Source: Botryococcus braunii
Lineage: Eukaryota > Chlorophyta > Trebouxiophyceae
Assembly: GCA_002005505.1 (NCBI GenBank)
Contig: KV908601.1
Coordinates: forward strand, 63,538 to 127,537
Reading direction: 5' to 3'
Length of the DNA stretch: 64,000 nt
Positions 20,857 to 30,304 of this stretch are shown piece by piece; the first letter of the stretch is position 1, and the number at the start of each line of letters is the position of its first letter. The notes under the pieces are model-generated. The model saw nothing but the letters and a program-made list of their open reading frames with translations, made no database searches and was not told the origin of the DNA. Both the position numbers and the translations under genes were made by a program.

Positions 20857-21427
20857 AATTTGATGGACCAATGCTTCATAGAAGTGAGAAAGACCAGCCC
20901 ATATCATCCCCAAGCCAACGGCCTCGTTGAGAGGTTTCACGGTACATCGAAGGAGAAGCTCGGGCTAGCCGCCCTTGAAAGCCCTGGTGCATGGGACCGC
21001 AAGCTACCTGACATTCTTCTGGGGTACCGGACGAGTCCCCAGGGTTCCACCGAGCACAGCCCCTTCCGGTTGTTGTACGGAAGAGCAGCCACCCTACCTA
21101 TCGACAATAAGACCCTACCAAGCACGACGCCAGACATGGCAGGCGGACCTCACCCGTCATTTCATTCTGGGGAAGCTGAAGGAGATCTCCGACCACGTTT
21201 CGGAAAGCGAGGGCTCTCCAACTACGCCCAGCGCGCTGCACCGCCCCCTGGGGTACAACCCCCGCGACCCCCGCATGGGCAAGACCGTCCCTTACCCTAC
21301 ACGGAGTGTATTGGCTGAGCCGCTTGTACCGTACTCCATTACGGAGTCCGAATCTGTCAAATATTCTGATTTGGTAAAAGTTGATGGGCTCTTCTCGTCT
21401 GACTCCACCTCTGATGTGGAGATTTGA
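20857..21427 (+). pseudogene. Gypsy integrase C-terminal part
   Basis: The same frame resumes after the TAA with the remainder of the integrase core. Its catalytic Glu is in PQANGLVERFHG (codon 20929-20931), close to the usual 35-residue spacing from the second Asp. The LLGYRTSPQGSTEHSPF block is typical of Ty3/gypsy integrases. Near 21120-21150 the likely coding frame changes: the frame ending at 21427 (HFILGKLKEISDHV to an acidic SSDSTSDVEI end) looks like the natural C-terminus, implying a one-base frameshift. Confidence 0.75.
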
Positions 21428-21690
21428 GTGATTGGTTGGGATGTCCGCGGTACAAACAAAACACCATTGTAGCAACAGCACCATGTATGTCCAAATGCAA
21501 GTTATTTGCGAAAAACTTGGTTCAATATGACTTAACGGATGTTCCTTGGGCAAAATCTTGACTAGTCCGATGACAATGTACCTTATGTTGAAGCACCTGT
21601 ACCTTATGTTTGGTAGTCTTGTGTCACTACTCTAGAAAGTCGTTCCAGACTTTCTCTCCTTTTAGGGGGGGGGGGGAAGAATGCCACATA
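21428..21690 (+). other. Gypsy 3' region with G-rich polypurine tract
   Basis: Noncoding. A run of G followed by AAGAA at about 21664-21680 lies just before the 3' LTR and is the likely plus-strand primer tract. The bases AAGAATGCCACATA between it and the LTR start repeat the final bases of the LTR, so the exact 5' LTR edge could be about 9 bp farther left than I placed it. Confidence 0.6.
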
Positions 21691-23062
21691 TGTCGTGTAC
21701 TGGAGTGTGACCGTGTATATTGGTGGCCATCCGAATGATTTAAGTGATAATGTGTATATTTGGCGTAACCACAAAAGTGACTGGTATACGACCCTCAATC
21801 GGACTTGTACAGCTTTTATTATGGCTCTTATTTGACAATTCATAAAGTCGTGGAAAAATGGCGCTTGTCTTTACCCTTTTGTACCTGGGTTGGGGTATTT
21901 ATCCCTGATTTAGGTCCTGAGGGCCAAATTGTGTATTCGGGTGACTTCATTCGAAGCAACGGTTGAAACTGAATGTTCGTGGAAACTTTGCTACTCGGTA
22001 GGTGCCATGCAGTCGGGCACCAGGAAATTTGTCTTTCAGCCGTCCGTTGATCAGTGAGTTGGCGACGCCTTAACCGCTCCTGATCAGGTGATGGGATGTG
22101 TTAATACGGCTGTCCGTATTACGAGAGGGGAGTGTATATTAGGGGCTCAGCCTCCGGCCCACAAGTTTACAGTTGTTTCCAAGTTTCCAACGTGCATGTA
22201 AGACTCTCGCACCAAGAACTGAACTCTGTCCGCGGCCCCCGGCGAATAGGGATGGTATTTGTTTGACCTGTTATTGGAATCGTAATTGTGACACTGCCCT
22301 TGCAGTATTATTGTGCTTTTGTGACACCACTGTCTTGCCGAGTTAGGCCATTGATCGTCCCGGTGATAACCGTTAACTTGCATTGTAACACGTGAAATTG
22401 TATTTATTGTGAAAGAATATTGATAGAATTGACTTGTCATAGTAGAAATTCTGTGGGAACATTAAAATATCAAAGTAATTTAGTCGTTATACAGACCCCC
22501 TCCGCGGGAATACCAACCACGCCACGAGATCAAACACACACCACCTTTCGACTCCACAGAAACCTCAAAATACTCATATTCTAGGTACTCACAACCGCAG
22601 AGCAATATCTGAACAATAGCCGCGACGTAGCCGTAAGCCGCCTAAACACTGATCCGCAAGACCCCGACGGACTTCAAGAAACCACAATAGGAAGAAAACA
22701 CACATCCTGGAGAACAAAATCCTTTTGATAAAACCGTTAGTAAACTAATAACACTTAAACCACCAGACCCAGCACGAGTCCAGCCCCGCAGCTCGGAGCC
22801 GAACGAGCCTGAAAGCCATCGGAGCCAACCTCCGGTTAACGTCCGGAAGACCGGTCGCAGGACCGAGAGCAGTCCAGTAAGTCCCTCTAACAGCTAGGTC
22901 TCAGGGCCGTAATCCCTGGGTGGCGATCCTGTCTAGACGTACCTTAACAATGGTTGACCGCAGCAGTACAACCCAGAATCGAAACCCCGATAAAATTCAG
23001 CCATTTTAATCACGAAAAATTTGGATACCGTTGGGCACGGGTACCCTATAAAGAATGCCACA
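21691..23062 (+). repeat. 3' LTR of the gypsy element
   Basis: Direct repeat of 8914-10273, complete at its 3' end (AAGAATGCCACA at 23051-23062). It is followed by AGGC, the target duplication, and then the interrupted LINE B1 frame. Confidence 0.92.
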
Positions 23063-25119
23063 AGGCTCTTGGGGATGCACAAGACCGGGGGGAGATGCCT
23101 AGGTCATCCCATATCATGTCACTTTTACGGTCTAACAGATCCTTTACGTGTGAAATGTCAATCTGCAAGGCTCTATCAAACCGAAAATGGTCAGCTATAT
23201 AGTATCCTAGTTTCTTAAGTTGTTGCATAAGGGTACCCGAAAACGTTTAAACGTAGAAGGCCGAGAAATTTCTCGGCCTTCTACTATTGCCAACCTAATG
23301 TCATGCATGAGGACCTTGTAGTGCAATGAATCAGGTCTCATGGCCGCTATATTGTTTCAAAATTTGACCATGCGTAAGATCCAAGTTGACCACAAAGAGA
23401 ATATGTTTAATTCACAATTGATTATTTCCTGAGGGATTGTCCGACGCACCCCCAAATTTGAGCTAGGACCCGCTTGTGCGCATCGAATAGAGGTATACGA
23501 TTAGCTTTTTCCCGAAGACAATTGTCTGCCTTGAAGGCATCTGAATGCCCAGACTTCACATCCATAGGAGATGAGGGGTCGTAGGCAAGCTAAGTACAAT
23601 TCTGTCATGAGCAACATTGACATGTTGCAACCGAGATTGCTATAAGCTCTAGTAAGGTCTTCCCAGGCTATCCAGAACCTCTGCTCGAGGTTCTTAATGC
23701 CGACTTGAAGGCCATTCCTGGCAAGAATATGTAATCCAAGGGATTTAACCTCCTGTACCGGACTAATTCTAATCCCTGCAACCTCTAGAGAGGTAGAGAG
23801 TGTCCGAGGGTCTGGATTTACTAAAATGTATTGCGTCTTGGCCTCATTTAGGCTCATGTCCATACTCTTACACCATTCTTGAGTAGCATTCACCAACACC
23901 TGTAGGTCCTCAACTGTAGGCGCGACGAGAACAAAATCGTCGGCAAAACCTAGCACTTGGATGCGTATTATATTTAAACGTGTGCCATCAGGTAACTGAA
24001 GGCCAGCCGTGGGGCAATGGTGTGCAAGATATCGGGGGAGTTCGTCCGACATAATTCCAAATAGTGTAGGGCTCATGGCGCACCCTTGAGGAACACCCGA
24101 ACTTGATTCAAACAACCCTCCATGTTTACCTTCAATCTTGATCGCCAAAACTGTACTGTAAGCTTGAGTAGCATAAAGAAAATCCCCTTGGGCTCGAGCT
24201 CCCATCTGCTCAAAAATATGCCCTAACTTAAGACGCGATACCCTGTCATAAGCTGTAGAGAGGTCCAGGAATGCAAAATGGAGTGGAGTGATGCCCGTTG
24301 CCCAATCTATGAAATGTTGTATAACAAAGAGTTGAGGGGTGGTGGACATTTCAGGACGGAAGCCTGTTTGGCAATCAACACGCAAACGGTACTTCTCCAA
24401 GTAAGATACTAAACGCGAGTTCAAGACGTTGGCATACAACCTTATAAGAGATTCGCCCACGGCAATGGGACGATAATTTCCTGTGTCATACGCGTCCCCT
24501 TTCTTATATACCGGTGTCACCAAACATACATTTGACTCCGCCGATATGGTACGTTGTCTAAGCGCCATAGTAAAAATGTCCGCAATGACATGACTTAACA
24601 TGTTTCGTGATTAAGGATCCCCCGGGTGTGTAAGAGTAAGACTGAGCATACCAAAGCAACTCTGTAGGGTAACCATCTTTCCCCGGGGATTTCCCATTGG
24701 CAAGTGCTCGGAGACCCAGGTCAATTCCCTCGACTGTTAAGGGAGCACTCAGCTCGTCGCACTGGTCGTGACCATGATCTTCAGGGACTTGATGGGGAGG
24801 ATATGCCCCAATAGGCAGACCATGCGCGGCTCTTCATTTCCAAGACCACTTGCATTGTATAAGAATCCCAAGCTGACACATCTCTGAGGGGTTCAGGCAG
24901 CCTATCTCTTTCACGCCGAAGGGTTTTCCAAAACCTATGGGGGTTGAAATGCTTCTGGTGTACCAATGTTTTTGGCTTTTGGGCCTGGTATGCCCTTTTC
25001 TTTTTCCTCACAATAGTATGGTACTTACGCTCTAACCTCCGGAACTCATTACCCCGCCATTTGGTTAACATTCCATACCTCCAGACTTCCCGTTTAAGGG
25101 CCCGTTGAGATCTTTTCAC
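23063..25119 (-). pseudogene. LINE B1 body, group 3 (left arm): RT N-terminus, RT and part of the C-terminal domain
   Basis: Minus strand. 25119-24781 is a linker (RALKREVWRYGML, YHTIVRKKKRAYQ). Frameshifts near 24784 and 24602 surround LANGKSPGKDGYPTELLW. 24601-23501 holds RT (NYRPIAVGESLIRLYANVLN, FLDLSTAYDRVSR, GVPQGCAMSPTLF, FADDFVLV). Another frameshift precedes the C-terminal part, which ends at the gypsy insertion (SPRAL). No endonuclease domain is present. The 32-bp palindrome at 23253-23284 breaks this copy further. Confidence 0.87.
23253..23284. repeat. 32-bp perfect palindrome from a fold-back insertion
   Basis: GTAGAAGGCCGAGAAA is followed directly by its reverse complement. The right arm at 32140-32166 has a single copy only, so about 25 bp were added on the left as an inverted copy of adjacent sequence. 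This is a left-arm-specific mutation. Confidence 0.85.
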
Positions 25120-25133
25120 ATGCCCTTTAAATC

Positions 25134-25198
25134 GGTGATTGTGATTATGTCATTCGACATCCATCATCTATGAATGGTAACAACATCGGCTTTGGGTT
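25134..25198. repeat. 65-bp repeat flanking LINE B1 (other copy 8204-8268)
   Basis: Both copies read GGTGATTGTGATTATGTCAT through CAACATCGGCTTTGGGTT with few differences and lie on the two sides of LINE B1. Mirrored copies are 30226-30290 and 32983-33044. It may mark a duplication at the time LINE B1 was placed, or an older repeat. Confidence 0.75.
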
Positions 25199-25497
25199 GC
25201 AGATACCACATTCAATACGATTGGGGCTAGGAGATGGGAGTCCTGTCTACGTGTTTGCAGGTTAGGGGGGCATAGGGCGAAGCGAGGAAATTCAGACGGT
25301 AAGCCCAGAAATCCAACACTCCTCCCCGTGTGCAAGGTACTAAGGGCATCCTCAATTTCCTGTAAGGTGAAGGGTTGATTAAGGGAGTCATCGGTGACAG
25401 GAGAAGGTGGATACGCCACATCCGACAAGGGCATAAGGGGTTTATCAGGGGTAGCAAGATCCTCCCGAGTGAACCCAGACATGAATTTGCTCCACAT
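25168..25497 (-). pseudogene. LINE fragment, RT N-terminal region (left arm)
   Basis: The minus-strand frame contains PFTLQEIEDALSTLHTGRSVG, LPSEFPRFA and LLAPIVLNVV, aligning with PFTPVEVEVALSALKPGRAAG, FPSEFLRFA and LLAPSLTAIL of the LINE at 10274. It stops where the 65-bp repeat begins. The frame is open but the fragment is isolated. Mirror 29927-30256. Confidence 0.75.
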
Positions 25498-25519
25498 GTC
25501 TCCCCTCGGTTAGCCCCTA

Positions 25520-26127
25520 CTGATCCCCAGCTATGTACTTATGTGTGTATGTGAAGTTTGCGCGCCCTACTAAGGCTCAGCGCTCCGGCCTCTTTCATCT
25601 GTCTCTTGATGTTGCCAAGGTCCGGCTCTTTCTCAGGTTTTGTCTTGGTGTTCATGGCCTTCCCATTGCCATGGGGCGCAGACACCGGCTTCCGCGCCTT
25701 GGGCGCCTGTGTGATATGTGTGGCTCCTCTGTGGGTGATGAACACCACTTTGTCTTTCACTGTCCCGCTCTTACCGCGGTGCGGGACCGTTACCGCCAAC
25801 TGTTTGTTGGTCCTTCTAGATCACTTCGGCAGTTCATTTGGCACGCTGACTTGCGTGTGGTTGTCTCCTTTATCTTGGATGCATTCCAGGCTCGTGCTGA
25901 TTTACGCCGGCTACGGTGACTTGGCCGCAGCCACGTCTGTGGCTGCCCCCCTTATACCCCTTCCTTCCCCTTTTCGTTTGCTCCCTTATGTCTTCGATCT
26001 TCGTTTGGCCACCTCTTGTGGTCCGATTTTCATAGTTTCGGCTTGTGTGTGTGTGTGTGTTGTGGACATCTCATCATGCCCTACTGGCTTGACAGATGTA
26101 TCTTCTTCCTTCCACATCTCATGGTCA
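25520..26127 (+). pseudogene. LINE 3' end, group 2 (copy 2, left arm)
   Basis: C-terminal LINE domain in one frame (25533-25919): [16 protein letters not shown], zinc motif [39 protein letters not shown], stop at 25917. The 3' UTR contains a TG run and ends GGCTTGACAGATGTATCTTCTTCC. It is closely related to the fragment at 1441-2025 but lacks that copy's frameshift. Mirror 29298-29905. Confidence 0.8.
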
Positions 26128-26440
26128 TGCAATGGCAGGGGCAAGGAAGGGGGGTTGCCACGGAGTGTCCGCCAAAATAGACGGGGGCAAGTATGAAAGA
26201 GAGCAACACACTCTTACAAGTGGGACATGAGCCACAACCGTTTACGGGAGCGCACATAAGAATGGTATTGCCGCTCAAGTCCACGCACTACAGGGTCGGA
26301 AAACCCATGCAAGCGACCTGCCCGCCGCCAGTCCCGCTTGAGTCTAACACATTCCTGGTCATAGAACGGCTGGTGTGGGCGAAACCTAGCATGATAAGCT
26401 AACCGATCAGTAGACATCCGCATGTCCGCCTCCTGAGCAG
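26128..26440 (-). pseudogene. LINE fragment, endonuclease-RT linker (left arm)
   Basis: Minus-strand reading [51 protein letters not shown] matches the linker of the LINE at 10274 (LKREWKRLGRQLG, LERRYHSFVRSQKRSWLL). A stop follows near 26214, but homology ([16 protein letters not shown]) continues a little. It meets the 3' tail of the LINE fragment 25520-26127 end to end. Mirror 28985-29297. Confidence 0.7.
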
Positions 26441-27375
26441 CACGGGACTACGACATGGGATAAGTGGTTCCTCCACGTTCGTCTTCTTCGTCTTCCTCCC
26501 CGTTACGTCTTACTTCACGGAGTGAACAGATCCTGTCCGAGTACTTCACGGAGTGAAGTTTAAGGGTACCACAAACAATCGACCCTTCGATGCGCGTGAA
26601 GAAGTAACAAAAATGTAACTTTTCTTCACGCGCATCGAAGGGTCGATTCTTTCGACCAAAAAGGGCAAAGATTGTGTCCTTCACCATCCACGAAATGGGC
26701 CAAAAGTCGCTCAAAGGATTGTCGCATCTTGTGCTGTTTACTAATTGCCTATCACGGTGTTTTGAAAACCGACCGTGTCACGGAGTCGAGCAATACTAGC
26801 GACTATACAGCCCGCTGAGGTCCCATGACCTTAGGGCCTACAAGTTGACGGCGATTGTCAATATGGCCTATTTTTGCCAAGGCTTTCAAGTGAGACTCGT
26901 GGGATTGAGTCGTGTTTCTCTACATGGAACCATATGAGACCAAGACTGCGTCTGTGTGTAGATCACCAGACTGCTCACAAGATCTGCAATCGGTAGAGCT
27001 TAATTATGTTTTGAACTTTGCCATGATTTAATTCCAGTATCTTTCTGACCGCTAAATGGTTGCTGCGATGCAAAGTTTTCTAGTAGCGCAGCCTCTCAGA
27101 TCACAGACGGCATCTGTCCACCGCGCATGCATTTCAGCATGAGCAGCAGTATCGGTGGTGGCATCACGGGGAGTAATCCCCAGGTACAAACGCACTGCGT
27201 GTCCTTAAGCCTGAAACGTTGGTGGCGTGGTAAAGTTCCGTAAAAACCGTTCTGCTATCGCCTTTTGGCGTTGCTTGGCAAGGCACCCGGTGCAAAGAAT
27301 GCGTTGAGCATACACCCGAATCCGTTGTTATTAATGCTGCAGAGGTATATGGCTCCAGACATTGACATTTGAGCT
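26441..27375. other. Subtelomeric sequence without a recognised gene, left arm
   Basis: Contains the 27-bp-stem hairpin (26577-26648) and two short TTCAC...GTGAA palindromes (about 26511-26559). Short ORFs at 26448-26714 and 27164-27427 match nothing I know, and the first includes the hairpin, so I do not call them genes. It is identical, as far as compared, to the right-arm mirror 28050-28984. Confidence 0.6.
26577..26648. repeat. Long perfect hairpin (27-bp stem, 18-nt loop), left arm
   Basis: The stem reads AATCGACCCTTCGATGCGCG and onward, with an exact reverse complement after 18 nt. The mirror is 28777-28848. Its neighbourhood has two smaller hairpins of ACTTCAC-TCC-GTGAAGT type. Confidence 0.9.
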
Positions 27376-27388
27376 TTGGACTTGCAGG

Positions 27389-27633
27389 CAAAACTTGAGT
27401 CAGACTTTCAGTTATGGTTGACATCAAAGCGGGTTTGCTGGGACCTTCTGTACCTCTTGGTCACCATATCTTATGCCATTGCTTACTTGAGAGAAGGGTG
27501 CCCTCGATTTTACCACCTGTGTGGGTATTCCAGCATTCTGATTATTCTATTGTGCCTGACTGGCATTGGCCTAATTGCTACAAACACAGCCTACCACGAC
27601 TTGAGGTCTCTAGGGTTTAGGTTTAGGGTATAG
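27389..27633 (+). pseudogene. Truncated exon of a membrane protein running into telomeric repeat (left arm)
   Basis: An open frame follows a plausible 3' splice site (TTGGACTTGCAG at 27377-27388): KLESDFQLWLTSKRVCWDLL, then two hydrophobic segments (LLYLLVTISYAIAYL; ILIILLCLTGIGLIA) joined by a short Cys-containing loop, then TNTAYHDLRSLG. From about 27609 the frame reads telomeric repeat and stops at 27633. I do not recognise the family. The break at the telomere suggests a gene cut by chromosome breakage and healed. Upstream exons were not found. It may not be an exon at all. Confidence 0.4.
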
Positions 27634-27816
27634 GGTTTACGGTTAAGGGTTAAGGGTAAAGGGTTAAGGTTTAGGGTTAAGGGTTTAGGGTTTAGGGTTT
27701 AGGTTTAGGAATTAGGGTTAGGGGTAAGGGTTAACCCTAAACCCTTAACCCTAAACCTTAACCCTTTACCCTTAACCCTTAACCGTAAACCCTATACCCT
27801 AAACCTAAACCCTAGA
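27611..27816. repeat. Head-on degenerate telomeric repeats, (TTTAGGG)n-(CCCTAAA)n
   Basis: From about 27611 to 27732 the plus strand is a run of TTTAGGG, TTAAGGG and similar variants; from 27733 to about 27816 it is the complementary CCCTAAA type. Both G-rich strands point at the centre, as at an end-to-end joined pair of chromosome ends. The exact inverted repeat stops at 27692 and 27733, leaving a 40-bp asymmetric spacer (27693-27732) that is also G-strand telomere-like. The units are degenerate, so this is not a fresh telomerase array. TTTAGGG is the usual telomere unit of land plants and many green algae. Confidence 0.93.
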
Positions 27817-28036
27817 GACCTCAAGTCGTGGTAGGCTGTGTTTGTAGCAATTAGGCCAATGCCAGTCAGGCACAATAGAATAATCAGAATGCTGGAATAC
27901 CCACACAGGTGGTAAAATCGAGGGCACCCTTCTCTCAAGTAAGCAATGGCATAAGATATGGTGACCAAGAGGTACAGAAGGTCCCAGCAAACCCGCTTTG
28001 ATGTCAACCATAACTGAAAGTCTGACTCAAGTTTTG
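27792..28036 (-). pseudogene. Truncated membrane-protein exon (right arm mirror)
   Basis: Exact mirror of 27389-27633: same translation, same acceptor-like TTGCAG and same run into the telomeric repeat. The absence of any residue difference this close to the centre contrasts with the differences farther out. Confidence 0.4.
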
Positions 28037-28049
28037 CCTGCAAGTCCAA

Positions 28050-28984
28050 AGCTCAAATGTCAATGTCTGGAGCCATATACCTCTGCAGCATTAATAACAA
28101 CGGATTCGGGTGTATGCTCAACGCATTCTTTGCACCGGGTGCCTTGCCAAGCAACGCCAAAAGGCGATAGCAGAACGGTTTTTACGGAACTTTACCACGC
28201 CACCAACGTTTCAGGCTTAAGGACACGCAGTGCGTTTGTACCTGGGGATTACTCCCCGTGATGCCACCACCGATACTGCTGCTCATGCTGAAATGCATGC
28301 GCGGTGGACAGATGCCGTCTGTGATCTGAGAGGCTGCGCTACTAGAAAACTTTGCATCGCAGCAACCATTTAGCGGTCAGAAAGATACTGGAATTAAATC
28401 ATGGCAAAGTTCAAAACATAATTAAGCTCTACCGATTGCAGATCTTGTGAGCAGTCTGGTGATCTACACACAGACGCAGTCTTGGTCTCATATGGTTCCA
28501 TGTAGAGAAACACGACTCAATCCCACGAGTCTCACTTGAAAGCCTTGGCAAAAATAGGCCATATTGACAATCGCCGTCAACTTGTAGGCCCTAAGGTCAT
28601 GGGACCTCAGCGGGCTGTATAGTCGCTAGTATTGCTCGACTCCGTGACACGGTCGGTTTTCAAAACACCGTGATAGGCAATTAGTAAACAGCACAAGATG
28701 CGACAATCCTTTGAGCGACTTTTGGCCCATTTCGTGGATGGTGAAGGACACAATCTTTGCCCTTTTTGGTCGAAAGAATCGACCCTTCGATGCGCGTGAA
28801 GAAAAGTTACATTTTTGTTACTTCTTCACGCGCATCGAAGGGTCGATTGTTTGTGGTACCCTTAAACTTCACTCCGTGAAGTACTCGGACAGGATCTGTT
28901 CACTCCGTGAAGTAAGACGTAACGGGGAGGAAGACGAAGAAGACGAACGTGGAGGAACCACTTATCCCATGTCGTAGTCCCGTG
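28050..28984. other. Subtelomeric sequence without a recognised gene, right arm
   Basis: Mirror of 26441-27375. Contains the hairpin at 28777-28848 and the short palindromes at 28866-28882 and about 28899-28914. No convincing gene seen. Confidence 0.6.
28777..28848. repeat. Long perfect hairpin (27-bp stem, 18-nt loop), right arm
   Basis: Stem halves 28777-28803 and 28822-28848. The loop contains AGTTAC...GTTACT-like words. A transcript could fold into a stable stem. No flanking target duplication or transposase was seen. Confidence 0.9.
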
Positions 28985-29297
28985 CTGCTCAGGAGGCGGA
29001 CATGCGGATGTCTACTGATCGGTTAGCTTATCATGCTAGGTTTCGCCCACACCAGCCGTTCTATGACCAGGAATGTGTTAGACTCAAGCGGGACTGGCGG
29101 CGGGCAGGTCGCTTGCATGGGTTTTCCGACCCTGTAGTGCGTGGACTTGAGCGGCAATACCATTCTTATGTGCGCTCCCGTAAACGGTTGTGGCTCATGT
29201 CCCACTTGTAAGAGTGTGTTGCTCTCTTTCATACTTGCCCCCGTCTATTTTGGCGGACACTCCGTGGCAACCCCCCTTCCTTGCCCCTGCCATTGCA
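28985..29297 (+). pseudogene. LINE fragment, endonuclease-RT linker (right arm)
   Basis: Mirror of 26128-26440: [14 protein letters not shown] and [17 protein letters not shown], stop at 29209-29211, then [16 protein letters not shown] in the same frame. It ends against the tail of the inverted LINE fragment 29298-29905. Confidence 0.7.
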
Positions 29298-29905
29298 TGA
29301 CCATGAGATGTGGAAGGAAGAAGATACATCTGTCAAGCCAGTAGGGCATGATGAGATGTCCACAACACACACACACACAAGCCGAAACTATGAAAATCGG
29401 ACCACAAGAGGTGGCCAAACGAAGATCGAAGACATAAGGGAGCAAACGAAAAGGGGAAGGAAGGGGTATAAAGGGGGGCAGCCACAGACGTGGCTGCGGC
29501 CAAGTCACCGTAGCCGGCGTAAATCAGCACGAGCCTGGAATGCATCCAAGATAAAGGAGACAACCACACGCAAGTCAGCGTGCCAAATGAACTGCCGAAG
29601 TGATCTAGAAGGACCAACAAACAGTTGGCGGTAACGGTCCCGCACCGCGGTAAGAGCGGGACAGTGAAAGACAAAGTGGTGTTCATCACCCACAGAGGAG
29701 CCACACATATCACACAGGCGCCCAAGGCGCGGAAGCCGGTGTCTGCGCCCCATGGCAATGGGAAGGCCATGAACACCAAGACAAAACCTGAGAAAGAGCC
29801 GGACCTTGGCAACATCAAGAGACAGATGAAAGAGGCCGGAGCGCTGAGCCTTAGTAGGGCGCGCAAACTTCACATACACACATAAGTACATAGCTGGGGA
29901 TCAGT
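29298..29905 (-). pseudogene. LINE 3' end, group 2 (copy 2, right arm)
   Basis: Mirror of 25520-26127. The C-terminal frame 29891-29505 is intact with zinc motif [19 protein letters not shown]. One-base and CA-unit length differences in the 3' UTR relative to the left arm shift the pairing sum from 55425 to 55424. Confidence 0.8.
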
Positions 29906-29926
29906 AGGGGCTAACCGAGGGGAGAC

Positions 29927-30256
29927 ATGTGGAGCAAATTCATGTCTGGGTTCACTCGGGAGGATCTTGCTACCCCTGATAAACCCCTTATGCTCTTGTC
30001 GGATGTGGCGTATCCACCTTCTCCTGTCACCGATGACTCCCTTAATCAACCCTTCACCTTACAGGAAATTGAGGATGCCCTTAGTACCTTGCACACGGGG
30101 AGGAGTGTTGGATTTCTGGGCTTACCGTCTGAATTTCCTCGCTTCGCCCTATGCCCCCCTAACCCGCAAACACGTAGACAGGACTCCCATCTCCTAGCCC
30201 CAATCGTATTGAATGTGGTATCTGCAACCCAAAGCCGATGTTGTTACCATTCATAG
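29927..30256 (+). pseudogene. LINE fragment, RT N-terminal region (right arm)
   Basis: Mirror of 25168-25497 with two residue differences (P/L near 29992 and L/P near 30163). Same PFTLQEIEDALSTLHTGRSVG block. Ends at the 65-bp repeat 30226-30290. Confidence 0.75.
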
Positions 30257-30290
30257 ATGATGGATGTCGAATGACATAATCACAATCACC
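30226..30290. repeat. 65-bp repeat flanking LINE B1, right arm (other copy 32983-33044)
   Basis: Reverse complement of 25134-25198; the copy beyond LINE B1 lies at 32983-33044. Both sides also carry GATTTAAAGGGCATG / GATTTAATGGGCATG nearby (30293 and 33131). Confidence 0.75.
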
Positions 30291-30304
30291 GATTTAAAGG
30301 GCAT

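Larger units (their letters stand above)
8914..23062 (+). mobile_element. Ty3/gypsy LTR retrotransposon with methyltransferase-like and PHD domains, carrying a nested LINE
   Basis: Bounded by direct LTRs at 8914-10273 and 21691-23062 that differ at about five substitutions by eye. Termini are TG...CA, with a 4-5 bp target duplication (AGGC/AAGGC). The right arm has the empty site at 32335-32339. Order: LTR, nested LINE (10274-13740), repetitive leader (13741-15462), gag-protease-methyltransferase-RT frame (15463-19314), RNase H-PHD-integrase (19315-20856 and on to 21427), G-rich tract, LTR. Domain order RT-RNase H-integrase is Ty3/gypsy. The coding frame is broken, so this copy is not autonomous, although its LTR similarity makes it young. 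Confidence 0.93.
1..27692. repeat. Left arm of a giant subtelomeric palindrome
   Basis: The stretch is the reverse complement of 27733-47591. Near the centre, paired positions sum to 55425 (27376-27633 pairs with 27792-28049; 26448-26714 with 28711-28977). Farther out the sum is 55424, and beyond the arm-specific insertions about 47610. With the private insertions removed, each arm is about 13.5 kb. The left arm carries 8914-23062, which is absent from the right. The pairing still holds at base 1 (mate 47591), so the arm may continue outside the window. Translated pairs differ by only a few residues per ORF. Confidence 0.97.

Noticed and set aside
15463..21427. Possible reassigned genetic code (TAA/TAG as Gln) because several long frames are broken by single TAG or TAA codons
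   Set aside because: Where a counterpart exists the stop replaces Glu or Lys (GAG to TAG at 47096 versus the left arm; SEKEL-type Lys at 43014; Glu before FK at 36013), as in random decay. The CAP gene ends normally at TAG.
27164..27427. 87-codon ORF near the centre (mirror 27998-28261)
   Set aside because: Overlaps the exon-like frame on the other strand, has no recognisable features and is duplicated only because of the palindrome.
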